In this document: positions 1-11,468 of the stretch, piece by piece
How the letters are laid out: each line of letters starts with the position of its first letter
How positions within the stretch are numbered: the first letter of the stretch is position 1
DNA from: Poronia punctata
Taxonomy: Eukaryota; Ascomycota; Sordariomycetes; Xylariales; Xylariaceae
NCBI GenBank assembly: GCA_022579005.1
Contig: MU401722.1
Span: forward strand, 1-44,583
Length of the DNA: 44,583 nucleotides
Direction: 5' to 3'
Program-made: the position numbers and the translations under genes
The notes under the pieces: model-generated
The model's input: the letters and a program-made list of their open reading frames with translations, nothing else
Databases searched by the model: none
What the model was told of the DNA's origin: nothing

Positions 1-273
1 ATTATTTATAGCTATAAAATAAACTAGTATATTAGCTTATTTTAAAAAAGTATATTAAATTTAATAAGTTATAAAATAATAAAAATTAATATAATACTTA
101 TATAGTAAAAGTTATATAGCTATAGTAAAAACTATTATAAAAAAAAAAGTCCTTTTATAAGAGGTCTTTCCTTACTTATTTAGTATATGCAAATTTTGCA
201 AAAAGAAGAAGTTTGACCTCTTTACGCGTACATTAATCAATACATACAATTTAGCTATTTTGCTAGTTCTAAT
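1..273. repeat. AT-rich terminal repeat, left inverted copy
   Basis: Extremely AT-rich sequence whose reverse complement reappears at the right edge of the window (44281-44553). Aligned by eye over about 272 bp there are about 18 mismatches and one or two indels. All but one mismatch are A/G or C/T transitions, the pattern expected of repeat-induced point mutation. Similarity stops near base 273 on the inner side. The outer end is not visible because base 1 already lies inside the repeat. No coding capacity is seen. Confidence 0.85.
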
Positions 274-588
274 AGTAAGTACTTACATAACCAAGGCAGT
301 TCAAAAAGAAGTAGCAAACAGAGGTAGGTAGTATTAAGGACCTCGGGGCCGTCATTCCACGCTCGACTGGCCTCTTAAATCAAGAAAGTAAAAGTGGGCT
401 GAACAGGGCCAATTGGTTCGCCTACTAGGCTACAGGAAATTCCTGCAGTTCTTGTTGCCTTGATGCGCCTTATGCGGTGCAGCAGAGATTCACGTTCTAG
501 GCAGGCTTTGGAATACCAACATGATTAATATTAATGGCCGGCTTATCTACCTACTCTACCCCTCATACTTGAGCTTAGATCTTTATCT
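274..588. other. Upstream region of the NLR gene
   Basis: Unique, moderately AT-rich sequence between the edge repeat and the NLR start codon. It presumably holds that gene's promoter and 5' UTR. I see no convincing TATA box and no alternative upstream exon in frame. Confidence 0.4.
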
Positions 589-3500
589 ATGATCAATGGG
601 CTCATTATGTTTCCCTCTTCCTCAGATACAGCCGAGAACTCTAATGACATTGTGTTCATCGATAAAGATGACATCAGTAACTATAATCCGGAGCAAATAT
701 TACCATTGTCGCCAGAAATAATTGCAAAGATTCGTTGCTGGCTTCAGCCCACCGCGTACGACAGCGAGTCCGGCGAGTATCGCAAGCATCTTGCTTCTCA
801 TGCGCATGGAACCAGCACATGGGTCACTTCTCACTCGACATACTTAGACTGGCTCCAAAGCACAGAAGCAGGCACACTATGGATCAAAGGTATTCCTGGC
901 TCTGGGAAGTCTGTTCTCACATCTCATGTGGTTCACGAGCTCGCTCTGGAGCATCCGGGGGTACCAGTTCTGTACTTCTTCTTTCGACAAATCGTCAACG
1001 CCAACCATCACCCGATATGTACGTATTAATTTGTCTCTCAAGTCTAATTCGAGCATCAACTAGAGATTACTAATCCAAGATCCGATAGCATTGTTGCGAG
1101 ATTGGGTCGATCAGGTGCTCGTCTACAGTCCGCCCCTCCAACACCACCTAGAGGCGCACTTGAAAACACGTCGATCGCTTGACACCCTATCGATGAACGA
1201 TCTATGGGATGTATTGCGACTAGCCCTGAAGAGTTTGCCGAAAGGCGCCTACTGTATCGTGGATGCCCTCGACGAGATGGACGGGGGAAACGAGGTTTTC
1301 CTTCGCGCTCTAGCGGATCTAGGTGAATGGATGCCGGAAAGTCTCAAGGTCATGGTTACCAGTAGACCTGTTCCAAGCATCGAAGCTATGCTCCGGCCAT
1401 TCAAGACATTACAAATACGTCTAAACGAGCTAGATGTAGACAGAGACATCGTCACTTTTGTGCAGAGGAAGCTTGATTCTACCCACATCACCGGCTCTGA
1501 TCGGCAACTAATTCTGGACGCAGTTCCTGGTCGGGCCAATGGACTTTTCCTTTTCGCCAAGTTAGCCATGGATTCCATTCTCGAGCCCGGCGCAAACATA
1601 TCAGCCGTGTTGGAAAGTCTGCCTGCGAACCTCGATGACATGTATACCAAGCTTCTACAATATCAGGCCGATAGTTCAGGTGTTCCAGAAGATATACAGC
1701 GACTGGTCTTACAATGTGCCACTCATGCCCCGCGCCCCCTTCGATGTCTTGAACTTGCAGATATGATAGAGATTGTACACTTCTCCAAGAATGTAAACGA
1801 CAGAGATGCCATGGTGGCCAAGGACTTGGTTAGAACTGCATGCGGACCATTGTTGGAAATAATAGCCGACGAGACGGTCCGCGTTGTCCATCACTCGCTC
1901 ACCGAATATCTGATTGGAACAACACGAGCAGACAAACCAGTTGGGTATCCAATCCTCAAACATGACGCGACACACGCGACGCTTGCCTTGTCATGTCTAG
2001 CTTACCTAGAAGCCGTATGCAGAGCTAGCACCAAAGGTGGAGAATCAAGCCACCGAAATCACCCAAAATGGACATTCGAGCAAAGCGCCAGATACCCCTT
2101 TTTCGAGTATGCGGCTACAAACTGGTCCTGGCATGTGGTCAAGTCGGGAGCCTCGCAGCTGTACCAGAAGGAGGTCATCGAGGCCACGCACCAGTTCTTT
2201 CAAGAAACCGAACAAAGAAAGATGTGGCTCAGGTTCAAATGGTCTTCAGTTTTCGAATACGTCGAAGGGATTCCTCCCCTGTACATAGCTACTCGCCTTG
2301 GAATCGAGGCGTATGTACGGGAATTGTTGACCGACTCAAATCGCTTGGATGTTGATGTAGACGTACAAGATGCATGGGGAAGAACACCACTGTGGTGGGC
2401 AGCTTCGTTGGGTCATACATCCATCCTCCGCCTTCTCGTGGCCGAAGGTGCCAACCCGGACCACGCCGATCATCACAATGGACTGAAGCCCCTTCATGAA
2501 GCTGTAGCTCACAATCACGTCCAAGTTGTAAAAATTCTGCTTGAGGTGGGTGTAAATCCCATGACAGGAAAAACCAGAGAGGATCATGGTTCAGGGCGCG
2601 CTCATTGCGGAACTAACCGGTCGAGTACTATCGGGAGCTCTGCTCTCCAGGTGAGTTACCCAACGGACTCTTTAAACGTAAGTGTTGTCACACTGACTGA
2701 CCTTCCATGATAGTATGCGTGTCATGCAGGCAACCCCGATATTGTGGAGACATTCCTACCATTCCTGGAAGATATCGATACCGTGCAGCAAGCTTTGGCT
2801 TGGGCCGCTTGTAGAGGAAACGCTGAGGCTATTCGGATAATCACACAGCATCCGGATGTCGATGTCAACGCGAAGGTGCACGGCCAAACGGCTCTATATC
2901 TCGCCTGCGAGTCCGGAATTCCTGAGGCCATCGCTGCTTTGTTGAAATCAGGGGCCGATCCCAACATCTTGGGCAAGAAAGGATACAAGGAACAACGGCC
3001 CGTTTGGGGAGGCTCTCCGGCCCAATGTAGCCCCCTCCATAAGCTTTGCGGGGTTGGGGAAATGCAGCTACCATTCGAACTTCGCCGCAATTACGAGGAG
3101 ATCTTGGCCACAGCAGCGTCTCACCTTATAGATGCGGGGGCTTGTGTCGACGAGAAAGATGACAGTGGGCGTACAGCCCTACACTTGTGCATGAAGAACT
3201 GTCTACTGACACGAACCCTGCTCGATGCAGGAGCGGATGCAAATGCCACCGATTCCGACGGTGACGCGCCCCTGCACAAGATACCGAGAGCTGCCGTCAT
3301 ACGCGTCCTTATTGAGGTTGGTGGAGCAGACGTCAATAAAAGGGGGAAGGATGGTAAAACACCGCTCCTTTGCATCTTGGGGAAGTCGGGATCCTTGGAC
3401 GCTATCAGCACCCTGCTGGAGTACGGAGCCGACCACAACGCGGTTGACCTCAAAAAGAATGGCGCTCTGCATACAGCCCTCACAGCTCATATATCGATTG

Positions 3501-6500
3501 CGGAACGGAGAATTGTCCTCCAGACACTGCTCGATACGGGAGCGGATCCTAATGCGAAAGATGCAGACGGGAACCCCCCATTCCACTTATTAGACCAGGA
3601 TATCGAAGCCCTGGATCTCTTTCTAGCTGCCGGTGCTGATATTAATGCGAAAGACAGAAACGGCGCAACCCTCCTGTTTAAAATGAACTCGCCGACCGCG
3701 TACAATGTGCCCAACCGCAATTATGTTGCTTATCTATTGGAAAGGGGAGCCTGGTTGCAAGAACGTGACTTTGAGGGACGTACCGTACTTCACGAAGTAG
3801 TCAGGTCACTTCCAGGACTGAGAAACCTACTAGAATACCTATTGACCCTTGGGTTGGATGTTCATTCCTTGGATTACCGTGGCAACAACCTTCTCCACGA
3901 GTTAGCCCTGATCTGTCACTGTAAAGGATTTCATCGAGTTGTTCGACCAATAGCATGCTTACAATATCTGCTGAGTCTCGGATTAGATATAACCCAGTCA
4001 AATCATCATGGACGCACTCCCTTGCATATTTTGTGCAGTACCGCACGCAGGAACGAGTCGAACGACTGGTTGGCAACCGTCGAATTCGTCATCCAAGCTA
4101 CGAAAGGTTCAAGGCATGGGACAGTAGATCTTTTTGACTATGATGGGCTTACGCCACTTCACATAGCAGCCACCTCATCCCCGCAAGTTGTACAGATGCT
4201 TCTGAAAGCCGGGGCGAACCCAGCCGCGAGAGCCAATGACGGCCTGACGCCTTTACATCTCGCAGCACGCGCCAGAGAATCAAATATAGTGGGGATGATT
4301 ATCGATGCCATCTTCCTTGGGCAATCAGATAGCATCTCTCAGGTCACTAAGACTACGACCGAAGATGGGAAAAGCCTTCGGCCAGGTTTCTGGTACCGCA
4401 CAACAACGCACACTAAGATACCCACGGACATCGATGCGAAGGATGATTCAGGACAGACGCCCCTAACTTATGCTTGTCGCTCTGGGAGACCCGAATCAGT
4501 AGACTTGCTGCTGCGAGCGGGTGCCTCCATTACTGTGGGAAGACCATTCCAAGCCTGTGCCGAGTTCGGCTCCGAACAAACTCTCTGGGACATCCATGAT
4601 GCACGTCACAATACAGTCGGACTGACGATTTCGGATCTGTCGCGCCCATACGAGTCGTACTCGGACTATGATAGCCACCTCCGTACCAGAACCGCTAGGA
4701 TAGATGACATTCTTGAAATGTTGACTAGCCATCCTAGCGCTACCGAAGCCCTAGAAGAGATTTCTTCTATAGACCAATGGATTCTCCTCCACCAATCTTT
4801 CCGCCGGCGCGATGACTATACAGCCTCGTGTTTACTCTCTGTTTTCATGAAACAAGAGCGAACTACCCCCGCATTTGCCAAGTTACACACTGACCATCGC
4901 CAACAGTCTTCCATCCAGTTAGTAACAAGTTTTGATACATGGAAGACATTACCCCCATACGAGATTTTCTTCGAATCGATGTGCCGTCGCGAGTATGGTT
5001 TAGTCAAAGAGTTTTATCGTAAGGGAGCGTTCTCCAATCCAATTCCCAGGCATGACTTTGCCAGTCACTTCGCCACGTTGGTCAAGTATGGTTTTAGTTC
5101 ACTGGCCAGAAGCATCGTATTTCTTCATAAAGAGGTCGCGGCATACGAATCAGACGGAACGAGCGAGAAAGAGACGCTAGTGTCGCGCATCAAGGCCATC
5201 CTTCAGCTTGAGAGGTATGTCCCGTCTCGAAAGGTGAAAGATCATCTTATACTCATGGCTCTCCGTCGTGAGTTGCCTAATATGGATATGCTCAAGCTTC
5301 TAATACATGATGTCGTGGCTGAATCCTTAATTCACGCCATGTCTATCCGAGAGGCCGTGGACAATGCCTTGTTATTGGCTGTCAAGGGCGGACACTGGTG
5401 GTATGCGGCATTGGCGGTCCCCTATCTGATCGAGAACTCGGCAAACGTCAATTGTCGCAACGAAAAGGGCCAGACGCCGCTGCACGTCGCCTTGGAAAGC
5501 GTTGGTTCTGGCTTCTCCGGCTATGATATTATACGAGCGCTTCTCGACGCAGGAGCGGATGCAAATGCGGTAGATGGAGAAGGACGATCCTGTCTGAGCT
5601 ACGCTGGGAGTGACGCGTCGTTGGTTCGAATCCTCGCCGGCCAGGGAGAGAGGATTGGTCCCGACGCATTGCTTTCTGCAATCGACGCTGGCAACGACGA
5701 TACACTTCAGTTCTTACTGCTAGCAGGAGCAAGTCCCAACATTCCATATGTAAGTCGAGATCCAGACCCAAGTAACCGGGATTCCTATGCACGTCACCAG
5801 CGACTGTGTGGACTTGGCTTCATGGGGCGCCCTGAGCATGAACTATACCCACTGTTTTACGCCGCAACGCCTTACGTCGCAGTCCTCAAAGACAAATCTG
5901 TGGAATATAAAGAGGCTTGGAAACAAGCCAGGATTCGGCTAGTCACTACACTGATGTCCCATGGGGCCGACCCTTTACAGACCTTCTCGTGGAGTTCCGC
6001 CGATGCACAGCTTGCCGTAGCGACAGCAGCGACACAGGGAGTTTTGGTACAACGGCAAGAGCACGATCAAACAGAGATCCTCCATGAGATAGTAAGAAGA
6101 TCAGGTCTGTTCTGGCCAGTCTGGAACGCACAAAGCGGAGACCCCAATCGGCGCGATGCCCACGGTCGCACTTTGTTTCTTGCAGCTTGTATGAGCTCCA
6201 AGGGGCCCGATACCGCGATGGAAGACCTCGGTGCTCCCTCTGATGTCGGAAAGCTGTCCATCCTCAAATATCTCTTGTCTGTGGGAGCCGACCCCCGCGC
6301 AAAAGATTTGAGGCACCGAAATGCATTACACTGCATGATCCAGGATCCAAGTGCGTATTACAGAAATAACGAAGAGGTTCGGTTATTTAAAGACTCGCTC
6401 CTCTTCATGGCCACGACTTTTCCTGATCTGGTCAACCAACAAGATGATCTCGGCAGGACACCTCTATACACAGCTATAGAGTATGCGATTAACCGGTCCG

Positions 6501-7096
6501 TAAATTTTCATGTCGAACCGGCCTGCATCTTGCTAGAGAAGGCTGGAGCAGACCCATCCATCCCTGACAAAGATGGGAATTTCTGTCTTCATGTACTAGC
6601 TCAAAGCATCGTAACCAGCCAGATGGCTGATCTGTTACGAGGTGTGGTGCGGCACGGGTGTGATATAAACGTGCGAAATCAGCGCTCCGAGACGCCGATG
6701 TTCTGGCTCTTTCAGGAAAGCGAGAACAATGGGGGGCTCCCACTACATGGATATGGGGGTCTCCCACTACATGGATATGACTATATCCGTGCAGCAGATT
6801 GTGTCGCGTTATTCGAGTCTCTGGGAGCTGACATGCATGCTCGAGACGCCCGTGGTCGTAACTTACTCCATCTCGCGGCCGAGGTGAGCGGCGCCCGGTA
6901 TTTATTCAAGGCGTTGCTGGATAAAGGGGTGGATCCCCTGGTCGAGGATGACGAACAACGCACGCCTATTGATGTTGCGGCTGCTTATAAGAATGTCCAG
7001 GTCTTAGCGCTTTTGGATAGAAAAGAAGGCGATGAGTTGGTAGAGGAATCGGATGAGGAATCGGATGAGGAGTGGGATGAGGAGTGGGATTTATGA
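589..7096 (+). CDS. Giant NACHT-ankyrin NLR protein
   Basis: Predicted exons 589-1018, 1089-2650 and 2714-7096 give 2124 residues. A short N-terminus leads into a NACHT P-loop NTPase: Walker A GIPGSGKS at about residues 101-108, and a Walker B-like CIVDALDE at about 199-206. A winged-helix/linker region follows. From about residue 535 to near the C-terminus run many ankyrin repeats with LLDAGADANA-type helices, interrupted by an ankyrin-poor stretch in the middle. The end is an acidic tail of ESDEE/EWDEE units. The second junction restores the ankyrin motif ALQ-YACHAGN, which supports the splice. Fungal NACHT-ANK proteins belong to the NLR class; characterised members of that class act in non-self recognition and regulated cell death. 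That role here is inference. No separate N-terminal effector domain (HET, HeLo, phospholipase) is visible. The start at 589 could instead be the in-frame ATG at 607. Confidence 0.88.
6734..6779 (+). repeat. Perfect 24-bp coding tandem duplication in the NLR
   Basis: Two adjacent, nearly identical copies encode GGLPLHGY twice in a row, immediately before an ankyrin repeat. The near-identity points to a recent in-frame duplication inside the ankyrin array. Confidence 0.8.
7040..7090 (+). repeat. 12-bp repeats coding the acidic C-terminal tail
   Basis: Four imperfect GAGGAATCGGAT / GAGGAGTGGGAT units encode the terminal ESDEESDEEWDEEWD segment, ending four bases before the stop codon. A length-variable acidic tail is likely. 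Confidence 0.75.
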
Positions 7097-7849
7097 GTTG
7101 ACACTCCTCGGCCATTCAGTCGACGATTATTACTTGCTCACAGTCATCTGGTAGGCGACGGCGAGCTAATCTCAAGGGGATTTAAGGGCTGGATTTTCAG
7201 AAGAGACAACAACTCAGTTGGGGTGTATTAAATGGAATCACTAACTACTTAGATTAAATGTTGTTAGCACTTAGCGAGTATACAGAAAATATAAGAGGAA
7301 CCCCCCACCCCCCTCTGTAACCTGATGATTAAGGTACCCTTGCTAACCTGAGGATTACACTGACAGGCTGGCCGTTGCATGTACCATGAATAAGGTAGGT
7401 GTTGGAGACTCCCATGGTAGAACCGAGATCAGGAAATCTTAAGCAGCCACCGAGGGCGACCACTGAGAAAGCAGGGTTGCATTATTGGGTACCTATATGG
7501 CACGGTGCGTTGTTCCTGCAGCGCTGCCTGCCTGCCAAGTTCCAACAACAAACGACCTGCATTTGTTATTAGGCAAGACATACAGGTTGTAATTATGGTA
7601 TAGTTTTCCCATCCCCATTTCTCCCATCCCTCACATTCATATTCTGTCCTTTTGTTCAACTTCTTCAGTTTTCAGGTGCACCTCATTGACGTCTAGGTAT
7701 TTAAGCCCGTTTGACTTCCCGTCCAGGCTGCCATACAAGTGGGAACCAAAACAATTTGGAATAAACGTGTATGACTGGAGAGATTAAATCGAACAAGCCA
7801 GCCAGTTACCTAAGTGATGCAGAGTGCATCAGACCTGACCGGGGGCATT
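7097..7849. other. Intergenic, NLR terminator side and MFS promoter
   Basis: There is no supportable gene. It contains a C-rich run near 7303-7315 and pyrimidine-rich tracts near 7605-7640. The final bases before 7850 would be the MFS 5' UTR. Confidence 0.4.
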
Positions 7850-9624
7850 ATGGGTAAAGAGAAAGCGGCACGCACTCATCAGAACGATGTCCAACTACAA
7901 AATGTATGTATCTCCTCAATGTGACTGGTCGCCTACTGAATAAGGATGTTAGGCGCCAGTTGATAAAGTACAAGAGCCTGTTGACTCTCGACAGACTGAT
8001 GAGGCTCAGACACGTAGAACAAACAAATCACGGCTGCGTCATGAGCCACTACCAGTCATTGACCTAGATGAGGGTATTGTGGGCTGGGATGATCAAGAGG
8101 ATCCTACAATGCCTTTTAACTTTTCGCAGTATGATAAGTGGCTGTGGGTTGGACTGTTGTCTGTCATGACGCTTTTGACTCCATTTGCATCTTCCATCCT
8201 CTCTCCTGCCATCTCCACGCTGGACAGGGAGTTTCACAACGACAATGATGTTATCGGGTCTACGACCGTCAGTATCTTCCTCCTAGGATACGTTGTAGGC
8301 CCGATTATCATCGCTCCTCTTTCAGAGACGTACGGACGTAAAATTGTGTTGAGCTCGGCCAACGCCTTCTTCTGCGTTTGGCAGATAGGATGCGCCTTGG
8401 CCCCTAATATCGAGACACTTATTGTCTCCCGCTTCTTTAGCGGTGTAGGTGGCGGCGCCGGTTGTCTTGTTAGTCTTGAGTCTCTCTGCATATACACATC
8501 TTCTATACCTTGCTGCTTACTAAACTTGCGTTGGTCTAGACTCTTGGGGGTGTCATTGTTGGTGACCTTTTCCGTCCTGAGCAGCGCGGCCTCGCTATTG
8601 GTGTATGGAATATTGGGCCACTTCTGGGTACGTTTCTTGAGACCGGAGTGCGTGAACCATGTTATTCCCTGGTAAAATGGCTACCTTTATATTGAGCTAA
8701 CTGACTAAAGGTCCTACTGTTGGACCGGTGCTTGGTGGCTTCTTGACGAAATTACCGGGCTGGCGTTACGATTTCTGGATAGTTTTGGCTGTTTCCACGA
8801 TCGTAACAGTACTTATCCAAGTTTTCACTAAGGAAACTAGTCACAAAGCACTTATCTACCGAAAGACAGTTCTACTAAGGGGTGAATTAGGTTAAACTGA
8901 ACTAAAGAGCTGTTATGATGATATGCGCGGCCGAAGTACAACTCAAATACTCCTGACTGGATTGATCAGACCCTTAAAGATGTTGGTCCTGTCCCCGATC
9001 GTATTGCTTTTGTCTCTGTATATCTCCTTCGTATTTGGCGTTGTCTATCTCCTATACATAACGATCCCTACCGTTTTCGACAAAACGTACGGCTTTGACG
9101 TGAACTTTACCGGTCTTGTGTACCTTTCCTTGGGCCTCGGAAACATTCTGGGGTGGCTGGTCTGTACCTTACTCTTAGACAGGACGGTCGTCAGACTCGC
9201 CCAGGCCAACGACGGTCATTTTGAGCCCGAGATGCGCCTGACGATCAGTATAGCCTTCGGAATTTTCCTCCCCGTGACCCTATTCTGGTACGGTTGGAGT
9301 GCTGCTAACGGCAGTCACTTGGCGTCCACGTTGTTATCCCTCGTTCCTTACGGATTTGGTATCATGGGTCTCTTCTTGCCGATCACCACGTACATCGTAG
9401 ATAGCTACCCAATGTATTCGGCATCGGCGATAGCCGCGAATATCATCCTGAGAAGCGTAGTTGGAGCTTTACTCCCGCTGGCGGGACCGCCTTTATACAG
9501 TTCGTTGGGTCTCGGCTGGGGAAACTCGTTGCTTGGCTTCATATGCGTTGCCATGATTCCCTTGCCTATTATTTTCTACAAATTTGGAGCTCGATTGCGA
9601 AAGACGGAGCGTTTCAGGTTTTAG
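7850..9624 (+). pseudogene. MFS (DHA1-type) transporter split by an in-frame stop
   Basis: Exons 7850-7903, 7953-8468, 8540-8627 and 8711-9624 read as one 524-codon frame typical of 12-TM fungal drug:H+ antiporters. A roughly 65-residue hydrophilic N-terminus precedes TM1. Motif A is seen as SETYGRK after TM2, and motif C as GPTVGPVLGG in TM5. Splice junctions restore GAGC-L-TLGG and GPLL-G-PTVG. The frame is interrupted at codon 281 by TAA (8893-8895), inside the central cytoplasmic loop. The other six TM segments continue in the same frame to 9624. Homologues usually have a charged residue here, so a single AAA-to-TAA change would explain it. Either this is a recent pseudogene, a six-TM half protein, or a sequencing error. 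The second half has its own ATG at 8923. Intact members export small molecules at the plasma membrane. Confidence 0.8.
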
Positions 9625-10269
9625 AGGTCATTTGGATTTTCTATCAAACTTATTAAGGCTGGATTACATTGGATGCCCTCCACACATGACCACCTAAGTG
9701 GTTAGAAGACACCTCTTCACCTCCCGCGAGCAATTCTGAGGACTTAGGATAGAAGCTGTTCGGGATCATTTTAGTACCGCTTCATGCTTTATAACTATTG
9801 CTGTGATTCTCGATTCCGTAGTTTAAGCTTCTATACCACGATCTGGTAGATTCCGGAAACCGTTGAACAAGAGAGAGCGCCTGCCTGATGTCGGAATCAT
9901 TTTTAACCACTGGAACAACGGTTTGTGAGAGACCCCATTTACAGACTGCCTTCCCGTCAGGGGTTCGTTTGTGTGGCAGACGGGAATGAGCCCTCCTGCA
10001 ATGACGTTGCAATAACCTTCATTATGATTGTTGTCGTCATAGTTTAAAATGACCTTTAGACATTTGCTTTACATGTTGGCAAGGACACTGGTTAGAAACA
10101 GGAAACGGGGAAGGCACGAGTTGGTATATATTGTTTACGAAGTTGTTTACACCTAGTCCCAATCTGATCCTTATACTAGGTATTTCTTCTTACCCTTGGA
10201 TTCAGTCCTGAAAAAACGGGTATCCGTCGGCCCATGCACTCGTTTATCGTTATTTATGGGAAGTTCCGC
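9625..10269. other. Intergenic, no gene seen
   Basis: Sequence between the broken transporter and the first MITE-like element. Short open frames here have no recognisable product. Confidence 0.4.
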
Positions 10270-10745
10270 CTCTACCGTAAGGTCTGTACCTACTCCGTCT
10301 GCTGCGGTGCTTTGCTGGCCCAGGTGGGAACATGTGACAATCATAGGGACAGTGCAGGGGCGATTATCCGATCTTACCACAACAACATTTGAAGACAGAT
10401 TCTATGAAGCCCTTCGGCTTCTTGATACAACAGTCTCTACTCCTAATCAGAAAGAAGAAAGTGTTACAGGCTGGAATGGCTTAAAAGAGATCGAGATGAG
10501 TTGAGGCTGTAGGTTGAAAGGGGTTGATGAAGGGGATTGATTGGTTAAAAAGGAGATAAAGTGGCCAGAAGGTTAGCAAAGACCTAGGTATACACCCAGG
10601 TAGGATCTGTCATAAGCTCACGAAAACTGTGAATAGCTTCAATATCCGTGAGGTAGGTAGGTTAGAGGCCCCATCGCATTTCATCTACCTCCAGGTGTTC
10701 ATCACTGCACTATAGCGGAGGTAGTACCTACTGTCCCTTATTATT
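10270..10745. repeat. MITE-like element, copy A
   Basis: The ends are degenerate inverted repeats: an AGGTCTGTACCTACTCCG type left end near 10281, and GCACTATAGCGGAGGTAG near 10706-10725 on the right. The interior 10500-10720 is clearly related to 14010-14260. Shared words include CTGTGAATAGCTTCAAT against CTGGGAATAGCTTCAAT, and CCAGGTGTTC..CACTGCACTA. It is non-coding, about 475 bp and diverged. Exact ends are uncertain. Confidence 0.55.
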
Positions 10746-11225
10746 AGACCGGAAGGAAGGCAACAACGACTTATCAAGATTTGTAACAGAAGTAACCCTA
10801 AGTGTCATGACAACATGCCGTGATAGAAAAATCAGGACGCAGAGCGAGCAGGATCTGCATCTATGCCATCTGGATAATCAGATATTATAATCTACCCAAG
10901 TCAACTGCTACCGGTCATCAATGTTGCCTAAGGATACACCCTTCCGCCAGGGAAAGGGGTTGCTGTGGTGTCTTGTGGATGGATTGTGGACCGTGATAGA
11001 ACGTTGTAAACCAGGTTCCAGTTGCCCTTACTATAAAACACCTGTAACTTCGTTATGAGGAGCGTTACTGACTGTCTACAATATGTAATTTAATGTTTAT
11101 GACCGCTGTGATAGAAGTCACCTCTATGGTTCTTGCATACGATAGGTTGAATGTGCAAGGTAGCCACATGAATTCTCAAGGAAGGCTGACCAGCAGCTTG
11201 TTTATGTAGAACAACGTCAGTTGGG
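10746..11225. other. Intergenic, no gene seen
   Basis: Sequence between MITE copy A and the DHHC-like gene promoter. Several AGGTAGGT/CCTACCT words occur, but no supportable gene. Confidence 0.35.
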
Positions 11226-11233
11226 TATAAATA
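11226..11233 (+). promoter_or_regulatory. TATA box candidate of the DHHC-like gene
   Basis: TATAAATA lies 236 bp upstream of the ATG at 11469. A long pyrimidine-rich tract (11238-11280) follows, a common arrangement in filamentous fungal promoters. Assignment is by sequence only. Confidence 0.4.
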
Positions 11234-11468
11234 TATTCCCTCCTCCGCTTCTTGTCCTTCTTCTTTTCTCTTTTTTCCTCATCAACACTGCCTCTGGTAC
11301 TGTAGATTTCAAAGAACACGCACACGCATCCCACACATACAAACAACTCACACGACACAACTCCCATAGATACGAAGACGCACAAGCCCCTTTTACTCCT
11401 ATACAACTCTCTTTTGTCCCTCTCCCCGATACCTGTTTCCCTCCTTCTCGCCATTTCTTCTGCCCACG

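Noticed and set aside
10196..10504. 102-codon open frame
   Set aside because: It lies across the left part of MITE copy A, has no motif and no homology I recognise.
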